This document shows positions 22,676 to 29,459 of a stretch of 44,556 nucleotides of DNA, piece after piece (the stretch's first letter is position 1; each line of letters opens with the position of its first letter). The DNA comes from an uncultured Bacilli bacterium (GTDB lineage Bacteria > Bacillota_I > Bacilli_A > RF39 > UBA660). The position numbers were made by a program, and so were the translations under genes. The stretch is taken from the NCBI GenBank assembly GCA_947624705.1, contig CANQLL010000003.1, positions 1 to 44,556 on the forward strand. Reading direction: 5' to 3'. Under the pieces are notes generated by a model. That model did no database searches, had not been told where the DNA came from, and saw only the letters and a program-made list of their open reading frames with translations.

Positions 22676-22702
22676 AAGTAAATCTTTTTTAGTGGTGATG
22701 TT

Positions 22703-23782
22703 ATGCAAATATATTTAAATTCTATTATTTGGGCTTTAGTCCTATTTCCTTTATTAGTTTTAATTTTATGTATTCCCTATATGATTATAGAATACCATAA
22801 ATATGGCGCTATAACTAAAAAGAAATTCTTTATTATGTTTTCCTTTATTTTTTATTTATTATGTGTTTATTTTTTAGTAATTTTACCTCTTCCTAAAATA
22901 AAAGATGTTGCTTTATATCGAGGAAAATGGTATAACTTAAAACTTTTTGATTTTATTAAAGAAATTCAAGGTAGTTCATCTTTTATTTTAACTAAACCTT
23001 CTACTTATATTTCTTTATTTACGACTAATCGGATTGTTGAACCAATATCAAATATTGTTTTAATGATTCCTTTTGGTATTTATTTAAGATATTATTTTAA
23101 AAAAGGTTGGTTTACAACTATTATTTATACACTTCTATTTTCTTTATTTTTAGAAATAACCCAATTAACCGGTTTATATTATATTTATCCTCGTCCCTAC
23201 CGTATGTTTGATGTTAATGATTTATTAACAAACACCATAGGTGGTTTAATTGGTTTTATAATAACCCCAATCTTTTCTAATCTTTTACCAACTGTCTTAG
23301 AATTAGATGAAGAAGTATTAAGAAAAGGAAAAAAAGTTTCTTTTTCGCGAAGAACTATTGGTTATTTAATAGATATCTTTTTAATTAATTTAATTCTTTT
23401 ACTTTTAAAAAATCACTTAAATTATTTAATTATTTTAATTGTTATAATTAGTTATTTTATTTTCAATAATTTAATTTTTAAAGGAAAAACTATAGGAAAA
23501 ATGGTAGTTAATATTAAAATTAAACAAAAAAGTTATTTAAAATATATATTAAGAAGTATTTTATTTGAAGGATTGTTTATGCATAATTATTTAGTTTTAC
23601 TAATCTTTAAAGTTCCATCTTTAATTGCTATTTTAATTCAAATAGCTTGTTACTTCTTTTTAATATTTAATATAATTTGTGAAAAATATTATGGACGTAA
23701 TAGTTTAGTAATTGATAAAATATTAAAATTAGAAATTGTAGATACAATTAAACATGAAGAAACTTATATTATTAGATTATAA
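22703..23782 (+). CDS. VanZ-like/RDD-domain membrane protein
   Basis: A polytopic membrane protein of 359 residues. The N-terminal part has VanZ features: several helices, RIVEPISNIVLMIPFGIYLRYYF (about 110-135), LFSLFLEITQL (about 149-159) and DVNDLLTNTIGGLIGF (about 172-187). From about residue 210 an RDD-like domain follows (SFSRRTIGYLIDIFLINLIL, then KGKTIGKMVVNIKI and LRSILFEG). This VanZ-RDD fusion is found in Firmicutes; VanZ was first known for low-level teicoplanin resistance, but the general role is unclear. It is probably cotranscribed with the EIIB-like gene. Confidence 0.85.
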   Translation: MQIYLNSIIWALVLFPLLVLILCIPYMIIEYHKYGAITKKKFFIMFSFIFYLLCVYFLVILPLPKIKDVALYRGKWYNLKLFDFIKEIQGSSSFILTKPSTYISLFTTNRIVEPISNIVLMIPFGIYLRYYFKKGWFTTIIYTLLFSLFLEITQLTGLYYIYPRPYRMFDVNDLLTNTIGGLIGFIITPIFSNLLPTVLELDEEVLRKGKKVSFSRRTIGYLIDIFLINLILLLLKNHLNYLIILIVIISYFIFNNLIFKGKTIGKMVVNIKIKQKSYLKYILRSILFEGLFMHNYLVLLIFKVPSLIAILIQIACYFFLIFNIICEKYYGRNSLVIDKILKLEIVDTIKHEETYIIRL

Positions 23783-23790
23783 TTAATGAC

Positions 23791-23817
23791 ACTCTTTTAT
23801 TAATTTCACATAAATTA
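23791..23817 (+). promoter_or_regulatory. Sigma-K-type promoter of the coat gene
   Basis: AC (23791-23792), 16 bases, CATAAATTA (23809-23817), an exact match to the sigma-K pattern AC-N16-CATANNNTA. Its place in front of a CotZ-like gene supports the reading; the -35 AC alone is weak evidence. Confidence 0.65.
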
Positions 23818-23847
23818 TTAGTGAGAATACATGAAAGGGTGAATAAT

Positions 23848-24312
23848 ATGTGTAATAATAATTCAACATCTAATCAAGGTAATTGCATTGCCGATATCTT
23901 AAATGTAATATTAATTCTTCAACAAAATGCAAGTCCTGAAAATTGTTTAGATTCTTGTGATCGACCAATGCTTGGAGGCGGGCCTAATTGTTTAATATGT
24001 AACACTCGTCCTGTAATGCTTTATACATGCTGCGGCAATGGGGTGCCTTGGACAATGCCAGTTTGTAAAGATACTTCAATAACTTGTTCAAATCCACAAG
24101 CTAGTGATAATGGTAATAATTGTTGCTCTTGTGTGTTTAGGGTTGAAAAGATAGATGGAAATTGTGCAACATTTAGAGTTTTAGCTGATAATCCCGAACC
24201 AAGTTGCTGTAACTCTATGCCATATATAGCAACAAATTCATTCTTCACAATGAACCTAAGCTGTGTATGTTGCATTAAATGTTTAAGTGATACAACTGTT
24301 GATTGTGTTTAA
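23848..24312 (+). CDS. CotZ/CotY-like Cys-rich spore coat protein
   Basis: A structural protein of the outer spore coat or crust. The product is 154 residues with about 20 cysteines; CIADILNVILILQQN at the N-terminus and SCVFRVEKIDGNCATFRVLADNP...TNSFFTMNLSCVCCIKCL at the C-terminus are the CotY/CotZ/ExsY pattern. The ORF-track GTG start at 23821 is rejected for the ATG at 23848, which follows GAAAGGGTGA. It is preceded by a sigma-K-type promoter, as expected for late mother-cell expression. Dense cysteines suggest disulfide cross-linking or self-assembly. Confidence 0.85.
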   Translation: MCNNNSTSNQGNCIADILNVILILQQNASPENCLDSCDRPMLGGGPNCLICNTRPVMLYTCCGNGVPWTMPVCKDTSITCSNPQASDNGNNCCSCVFRVEKIDGNCATFRVLADNPEPSCCNSMPYIATNSFFTMNLSCVCCIKCLSDTTVDCV

Positions 24313-24320
24313 GAAGATAT

Positions 24321-24352
24321 AAAAAAATATGATCACCAAATCATATTTTTTT
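24321..24352. terminator. Bidirectional terminator between coat gene and nth
   Basis: AAAAAAATATGAT-CACCAA-ATCATATTTTTTT, a perfect 13-bp stem between convergent genes with T-runs on both strands. Confidence 0.85.
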
Positions 24353-24970
24353 CTTTTTAAAATATTTACATTCTTTTTGAAGTAGACAATCTTGACATAA
24401 AGGATTTTTACTTTTACAAGTATAACGACCAAATAAAACCATTTGATGATGAGTTCTACTCCATTTATCTCTAGGCACCTTGCGCATGAGTTTTTGTTCA
24501 ACAACAAGGACATTATCATTTTCTTTAGCTAAACCTAATCTTTTAGCTACTCTTTCCACATGGGTATCAACAGCAATAGCGGGGACATCATAGATATTAG
24601 CCAGAACTACATTACAAGTCTTACGCCCTACCCCAGGTAAATTTTCTAAATATTTTCGATTGTTAGGAACTTTTCCCTTAAAATCTTTAACTAAAGCTTG
24701 CGCAATATTAATAATATATTCACTTTTTTTCGTATAAGTTCCTACTGGTCTAATTATTTCTTCTACATCTTTTTTAGAAGCTTTACTTAAAGAGAAAATA
24801 TCATATTTGCTAAATAATTCTTTAGTTACCATATTAACTCTAGCGTCAGTACATTGAGCTGATAAGACTGTTGCTATTAAAAGTTCATAATCTTTGCTAT
24901 AATTTAATTCACAACGGGGATTAGGAACCATAATATCCAATTTTTCTAAAATATTATATTTCATCATCAT
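24341..24970 (-). CDS. nth: Endonuclease III
   Basis: A DNA glycosylase/AP lyase that removes oxidised pyrimidines. The helix-hairpin-helix with catalytic Lys is LPGVGRKTCNVVLAN (about 109-123), followed by the catalytic Asp in AVDTHVERVAKRLGL (about 132-146). The [4Fe-4S] cysteines C-x6-C-x2-C-x5-C are complete (CKSKNPLCQDCLLQKEC). SAQCTDARVN is present. The length of 209 is normal. Three consecutive ATG codons overlap the end of dnaD; the first is used here, but the exact one is uncertain. The nth-dnaD pairing is the usual Bacillus order. Confidence 0.95.
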   Translation of the reverse strand: MMMKYNILEKLDIMVPNPRCELNYSKDYELLIATVLSAQCTDARVNMVTKELFSKYDIFSLSKASKKDVEEIIRPVGTYTKKSEYIINIAQALVKDFKGKVPNNRKYLENLPGVGRKTCNVVLANIYDVPAIAVDTHVERVAKRLGLAKENDNVLVVEQKLMRKVPRDKWSRTHHQMVLFGRYTCKSKNPLCQDCLLQKECKYFKKKKI

Positions 24971-25598
24971 CTAACCAATCATAATCAAATAATTCTTTTT
25001 CTTCTTTTGGTTTATCATTTTTATTCATTAAATGTTTATTAACATCATCCATTGTTTTAAATCCCTTTTTCCCCCACTCATAAATTATTTTATCAATATA
25101 GCGAAAATTTCTAACGCCATTATAGATTGCTTCTTTTAAAGCGCCTAAAATTAACTCTTCACTAATATTATTTTCTAACCAGGCATTAACTATTTCATAT
25201 TCTATAGGAGAAAGTTGCCGATCAAATTCTTTTTCAAAAATATCAAAGATATTTTCTTTCCTACTTTTTTTATTTTCTTCTTTAACCTCACTGGTTAAAG
25301 AAGCATATAATAAATCTAAAGATATAGTTTCACTAATTTTCCCATTATCTAAAGTTTTAACTTCCATTTTAATTAATTGTTTATTCATTAAATTATTAAA
25401 AGCGTCTAAAATTTCTTTTTCATTTAAACCTAATTTTTGTTCAATATCTTTTAAATTAAATATTTTTTCATCTTCATTATAAAAATATATTATTAGTAAA
25501 AATTCATTTAAATTTAAATTATGTTTTAATAACTCTTTAATTATTATAGCTGAAATTACATAGTGTTTAGTATTAAACATATTTTTATAATCTAACAT
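24954..25598 (-). CDS. dnaD: DNA replication initiation protein DnaD
   Basis: A primosome component that remodels DNA and helps load the replicative helicase at the origin. The N-terminal winged-helix part (LNEFLLIIYFYNEDEKIFNLKDIEQKLGLNEKEI) and the DnaB/DnaD C-terminal domain (FEKEFDRQLSPIEYEIVNAWLENNISEELILGALKEAIYNGVRNFRYIDKIIYEW, about 128-182) are both present, followed by an acidic tail. The ORF-track GTG start at 25607 is too close to AAAGGA; the ATG at 25598 has better spacing and gives 214 residues. It overlaps cca by 7 bases and nth by 17. Confidence 0.92.
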   Translation of the reverse strand: MLDYKNMFNTKHYVISAIIIKELLKHNLNLNEFLLIIYFYNEDEKIFNLKDIEQKLGLNEKEILDAFNNLMNKQLIKMEVKTLDNGKISETISLDLLYASLTSEVKEENKKSRKENIFDIFEKEFDRQLSPIEYEIVNAWLENNISEELILGALKEAIYNGVRNFRYIDKIIYEWGKKGFKTMDDVNKHLMNKNDKPKEEKELFDYDWLDDDEI

Positions 25599-26692
25599 TT
25601 TAACCACATTCCTTTATTATCAGTTATATATTTAATTAAAATTTCTTTTTCATTAGTAATTTTTTTATTTAAAATTAAAATAATTAAGCTATCCGTTATA
25701 TTTTTAATTATTTTAGATGGTTTAATCTTTAAAGCTTTTTGAATATCATCACCATCTATAGCCAGTTCACTCGCTCTTTTTATGGGCATTTCATTATATA
25801 TTTCATTTATTTTTTTAGAATCTAAGCCTAATATTTTTCCAGAAATTATACAAATATATAAACCATATTTAAATAAAATTCCATAATCTATTTTTCCATA
25901 ATTTACTACTTCTTTAATAGCTTCACAATTTTGTTTTTCTTCTTTAGTTAAAGGAAAATCATCAGGTAAATTAAGTTGAGCAAACATAGCATTAATATCA
26001 TCAACGTATTTTAATTTAGAATAAGATATTTTTAAAATATCTAAAATTTGTAATTCTTTTAAATAATTAAATCCTTCTACAGCATTAGGAGAAATTAACA
26101 TTTTGGTTATTTCTTCTTTTTTACGAGTACCAGAAATATTTTGAATATCTTCTTTATGAACATGAATATATTTAATTATTTCACTATCTATTATTAAATT
26201 ATGCGTTATTTTTAATCTTAAAGCTCTTAACATTCTTAAAGGATCTTCTTGAAATTTCGCATTAATATCACCAATAACTCTGATTGTTTTATTTTGCAAA
26301 TCTTCTAAACCATTAACTTTATCTATAATATGGCCATTTATATCCATATATAAAGCATTAATTGTAAAATCTCTTCTTTTTATATCAGGATATAAATCAT
26401 TAATATATTCTATTTTCGTTGGTTTGCCATGTTCGTATTTTAATTCTTTTCGATAAGTATTAATATCAATCGAATATTTATTAATATTTAATTTTAAAGA
26501 ACCATAACAAGATGTTTTAAAATCATCATCAGCAAATATTTGCATTAAATCTTTAGGTAAAGCATTAGTACAAATATCAACATCATTAGTCTCGCGATTT
26601 AAAATAAAATCGCGCACATAGCCACCTACAATATAGGCTTGATAACCAGCATCTATTATTTTTTGTAAAATTTTTTTTATGTCTTCTGTCAT
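25592..26692 (-). CDS. cca: CCA tRNA nucleotidyltransferase
   Basis: Adds or repairs the 3' CCA of tRNAs. The class II nucleotidyltransferase head has YIVGGYVRDFIL (about 20-31), the metal-binding DVDICTNALP (about 37-46), RRDFTINALYMDINGHIID (about 107-125), DPLRMLRALRLKI (about 148-160) and the EEITKM segment. The C-terminal helical body is divergent and short. The total of 366 residues is slightly below Bacillus length. It precedes dnaD and nth, the order seen in some Bacillus relatives. The ribosome site AAAGGGAG is unusually far from the ATG, but no better start exists. Confidence 0.93.
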   Translation of the reverse strand: MTEDIKKILQKIIDAGYQAYIVGGYVRDFILNRETNDVDICTNALPKDLMQIFADDDFKTSCYGSLKLNINKYSIDINTYRKELKYEHGKPTKIEYINDLYPDIKRRDFTINALYMDINGHIIDKVNGLEDLQNKTIRVIGDINAKFQEDPLRMLRALRLKITHNLIIDSEIIKYIHVHKEDIQNISGTRKKEEITKMLISPNAVEGFNYLKELQILDILKISYSKLKYVDDINAMFAQLNLPDDFPLTKEEKQNCEAIKEVVNYGKIDYGILFKYGLYICIISGKILGLDSKKINEIYNEMPIKRASELAIDGDDIQKALKIKPSKIIKNITDSLIILILNKKITNEKEILIKYITDNKGMWLKC

Positions 26693-26725
26693 TATTGTCG
26701 AGTATATCTCCCTTTCTTTTTTAGC

Positions 26726-27658
26726 TTATAATGTTTTCGTTAAAACATGACCTTGCATTTCTTTTAATTCAAAATTTTCAGTCTTTTCAAAACTTAATAT
26801 TAAATCTTTAAGAGTTTCAGTTGTATAAACTATTTCATTTAAAGAATTAGTTGGTAATGGACACTCTTTGTCAGCATTTTCTAAAATTTGCTTTTCATTT
26901 AAATAGTATAAAACTTCCCCATTTATATTCATAATCATAACATTTTTAGCATCAGCTTCATGATAAATAAGCGGTTTAGCTTTTTTTTCAATTTCGATAA
27001 TATCTTTATAATTTTGTTTAGCTATTAATTCTAATAAGTATTGATATTGTTCTAAAGATAAAGAATAAACTTTATAAGTTTTATCCAAATTATATTGCAT
27101 ATTATATTCTAAGTATTGATATAAATTATCTCTGGAAATTTGCGTTCTTTCTGGATTTACTCTGATAACTTTATCTAATTTTTTAAGATAAGATTGATCT
27201 AAAGTAATAGTATTATCTAAAATTTGGTTGGTTAAAATTCTATATTTTCTTAAATTATTTTGAAATTCTTCTCTTTCTTTATGGGCTTTAGAACGAGGTA
27301 TATAAGAGCATTCATTATTAATTAAATTACTATTTTTTTCATTAGTAAATTTTAAAGCTTCTTCATAATTATCAAAAACTTGTTCCACAAGATTATAATT
27401 ATTACATTGAAAATTAAAATTGTATTGAGGAATAACTTTCTCTAAATCAAAGATTTTCGTTTTATCATCAAAATATATAGGTTGATAAGGAAAAACAACG
27501 GCATATTCTTTTTCATAGTCACCATCTATTTTATATATAGTTTTTTCCCCTACTAAATAACATTTTGAAACAATATAACATACAGTAGCTTTCTCTAATC
27601 TATTAATGGGTTCAATGATGGGCATAGCGGCATATTTAATGGGATAATTATATTTCAT
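26726..27658 (-). CDS. Hypothetical cytoplasmic protein (310 aa)
   Basis: I do not recognise this family. The first ~75 residues are beta-rich (YPIKYAAMPIIEP...CYIVSKCYLVGEKTIYKIDGDYEKEYAVVFPYQ), a central helical region follows, and the end holds NVMIMNINGEVLYYLNEKQI. No signal peptide or membrane helix is seen. GAGGTG precedes the ATG. It stands upstream of cca on the same strand with a 33-base gap, so it may share its transcript. Composition is like its neighbours. Confidence 0.65.
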   Translation of the reverse strand: MKYNYPIKYAAMPIIEPINRLEKATVCYIVSKCYLVGEKTIYKIDGDYEKEYAVVFPYQPIYFDDKTKIFDLEKVIPQYNFNFQCNNYNLVEQVFDNYEEALKFTNEKNSNLINNECSYIPRSKAHKEREEFQNNLRKYRILTNQILDNTITLDQSYLKKLDKVIRVNPERTQISRDNLYQYLEYNMQYNLDKTYKVYSLSLEQYQYLLELIAKQNYKDIIEIEKKAKPLIYHEADAKNVMIMNINGEVLYYLNEKQILENADKECPLPTNSLNEIVYTTETLKDLILSFEKTENFELKEMQGHVLTKTL

Positions 27659-27839
27659 AACTTAAACACCTCAAATTAATTATATAATGACTTTAGGAAA
27701 AAAGCTATTTATTTTTCTATTGGAATAAAATAAAAAGAACTATACTGTTAATATTATTTCAGTGACAATTTTTATTATTAATTTTATCTTTTTTAAGAAT
27801 TTCCTTTTTAATTCAACGCATATTAATAATGGTGATTTT

Positions 27840-28337
27840 ATGTATTTAATCAATATTTTTTTAAGTTATTCCATTATTGGTTATTTATTTGAATTAATAG
27901 TTGATTTAATTTTAAAAATTAAACCTAGTAGTGGCATTTTATTTGGACCATGGACACCTATTTATGGTTTTGGTGTTTTAATAATGTTATTTATTAAAAA
28001 TAAATTACAAAAATTAAATTTAAATAAAGTTTTAGAAATAATTATTTTCTTTTTTATCATCGTTATTACTTTAACTTTATTAGAACAATTAGGAGGAGTT
28101 CTTTTAGCAAAATTATTTCATAAAACTTTATGGGATTATCGTAATTTAAAATTTCATATAACTAAATATATTGCTTTAGAAACTTCTTTAGGTTGGGGAC
28201 TTGGTTCCATAATTATTGCTTATGTTATTCATCCAAAATTTAAAAAAATTTTAAAGAAAATTCCCTTTTTAATCTCCTCTTTAGTTTTTATTGCTTTTGC
28301 AATTGATGTAATAATAACAATATTTAAATATATATAG
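27840..28337 (+). CDS. CmpB-type putative ABC-transporter-associated membrane protein (PF06541-like)
   Basis: A 165-residue protein with about five membrane helices. The IIGYLFELIVDLIL...SGILFGPWTPIYGFGVLIML stretch is the signature of the family annotated as putative ABC transporter permease CmpB. The GTG-started ORF in the track adds 26 unrelated residues; the ATG at 27840 follows GGTGATTTT, the common site here, and begins MYLINIFLSYSIIGY. No ATPase partner is adjacent, so the transporter label is weak. It ends 60 bases before the coat operon. Confidence 0.75.
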   Translation: MYLINIFLSYSIIGYLFELIVDLILKIKPSSGILFGPWTPIYGFGVLIMLFIKNKLQKLNLNKVLEIIIFFFIIVITLTLLEQLGGVLLAKLFHKTLWDYRNLKFHITKYIALETSLGWGLGSIIIAYVIHPKFKKILKKIPFLISSLVFIAFAIDVIITIFKYI

Positions 28338-28349
28338 GCTGATAAACAA

Positions 28350-28383
28350 TTCAAGGTATAAATGTCTCATATTATATCTTGAA
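28350..28383 (+). promoter_or_regulatory. Inverted repeat before the cotJ operon
   Basis: TTCAAGGTATAA-ATGTCTCATA-TTATATCTTGAA pairs over 12 positions with one G.T. It has no T-run. CATATTATA inside it fits the sigma-E/sigma-K -10 pattern, but no -35 is at the right distance. It could be an operator or a 5' mRNA stem just before the ribosome site GAAAGGGG. Confidence 0.45.
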
Positions 28384-28397
28384 AGGGGAAATAAAAA

Positions 28398-28835
28398 ATG
28401 TTATTTGAAAACAATAATTTTGATGATAACTTTGGGTTAGACTTATCTTTTTTTAATCTAGATTTAGATAGTAAAAAAAATCCTAAATTATATGATGTAA
28501 AAGAAGGATTTTTAAAAGGAAATATGTTTAAAAATGAATTTGAGCCTTATAAGAATTATCCAGTAGCAACAATTGTTCCAAAAAATAAAAAAGAAGAATT
28601 AGAATTAAAAATATATGAATTAGATTTTGCTATTAATGATTTAAATTTATACTTAGATTTACATCCAGAAGATATGGAAATGTTTAATTTATTTAAAAAA
28701 TATATTAAAGATGCTAATCGTTATAAAGAAGAATATTTAAATGAAATAGGACCAATTTGTCTTACAGATGTTACTTCTAAAACTTATGATTGGCCCAATA
28801 CTTGGCCTTGGGAAAATAAAGGAGGTAATATCTAA
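28398..28835 (+). CDS. CotJA-CotJB fused spore coat protein
   Basis: A 145-residue protein that joins two normally separate inner-coat components. The CotJA-like part carries LYDVKEGFLKGNMFKNEFEPYKNYPVATIVP (about 33-63). The CotJB-like part is LELKIYELDFAINDLNLYLDLHPEDMEMFNLFKKY (about 69-103), ending in the typical YDWPNTWPWE. The cotJA-cotJB-cotJC order is kept, because cotJC follows with TAATG overlap. Fusion would fix a 1:1 ratio of the two parts. In Bacillus the operon is made in the mother cell. Confidence 0.85.
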   Translation: MLFENNNFDDNFGLDLSFFNLDLDSKKNPKLYDVKEGFLKGNMFKNEFEPYKNYPVATIVPKNKKEELELKIYELDFAINDLNLYLDLHPEDMEMFNLFKKYIKDANRYKEEYLNEIGPICLTDVTSKTYDWPNTWPWENKGGNI

Positions 28836-29392
28836 TGTTTAAATATGAAAAAAAATTAAATTATCCGGTTAATTTAAAGAAAAAAGATTTAAAAATGGCT
28901 AAATATTTAATTACTCAATTTGGCGGTTCTAATGGGGAATTAGCGGCGGCGTTACGTTATTTTTCGCAAAAATTTACGATGCCTGATGCCAAAGGTAAAG
29001 CTTTACTTAATGATATAGCTACCGAAGAATTTGGTCATTGTGAAATGATTTGTACCATGATTTATCAATTAACTAAAGGTGCAACGGTGGAAGAATTAAT
29101 GAATGCCGGAATTGGCACAAAATATGTAGAACATGGTAAAGCTTTATACCCTACTGATTCGGAAGGAGTTCCATTTACAGCGAGCTACTTTAATGCTGTA
29201 GGTGACCCTCTTGCTGATTTAGCTGAAGATATGGCCGCTGAACAAAAAGCCCGGGCAACTTATGAACATTTAATTGATATTGCCACTGACCAAGATATTA
29301 TTGCCGTTTTACTTTTCTTACGCCAAAGAGAAGTTGTTCACTATAATCGTTTTAAAGAATTATTTGATATGTATCAAAAGCAAGGTTACTAG
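28835..29392 (+). CDS. cotJC: Spore coat protein CotJC, manganese-catalase family
   Basis: A ferritin-like coat protein of the Mn-catalase family. KYEKKLNYPV at the start, AKYLITQFGGSNGELAAALRYFSQ (about 22-45), ATEEFGHCEMI with the metal ligands E-x2-H (about 65-75), GVPFTASYFNAVGDPLADLAEDMAAEQKARATYEHL (about 109-144) and REVVHYNRF (about 168-176) are the expected motifs. The length of 185 is normal. The start overlaps the preceding stop (TAATG) and has AAAGGAGG. It may protect the spore against peroxide; enzyme activity in spores is not established here. Confidence 0.95.
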   Translation: MFKYEKKLNYPVNLKKKDLKMAKYLITQFGGSNGELAAALRYFSQKFTMPDAKGKALLNDIATEEFGHCEMICTMIYQLTKGATVEELMNAGIGTKYVEHGKALYPTDSEGVPFTASYFNAVGDPLADLAEDMAAEQKARATYEHLIDIATDQDIIAVLLFLRQREVVHYNRFKELFDMYQKQGY

Positions 29393-29408
29393 TAACCTTG
29401 CTTTTTAT
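29376..29408 (+). terminator. Terminator of the cotJ operon
   Basis: AAAAGCAAGGTTACT/AGTAACCTTGCTTTT is a perfect 15-bp palindromic stem with T-run; it may work in both directions. It overlaps the cotJC stop codon. Confidence 0.85.
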
Positions 29409-29417
29409 TTTAAGTAA

Positions 29418-29454
29418 AATCGTTTAATCGTTCGGAAAATCGTTCGATCGTTCA
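29418..29454. repeat. Four ATCGTT(C/T) repeats
   Basis: ATCGTTT, ATCGTTC, ATCGTTC and ATCGTTC within 37 bases, between the cotJ terminator and the stop of the convergent ATPase gene. CG-containing words are rare here, so the cluster stands out. Function unknown. Confidence 0.5.
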
Positions 29455-29459
29455 GCAAA

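Noticed and set aside
24021-24519. Minus-strand ORFs over the coat gene and the out-of-frame ORF over nth
   Set aside because: Coat and nth frames carry clear family motifs; the others are in wrong frames and lack start signals.
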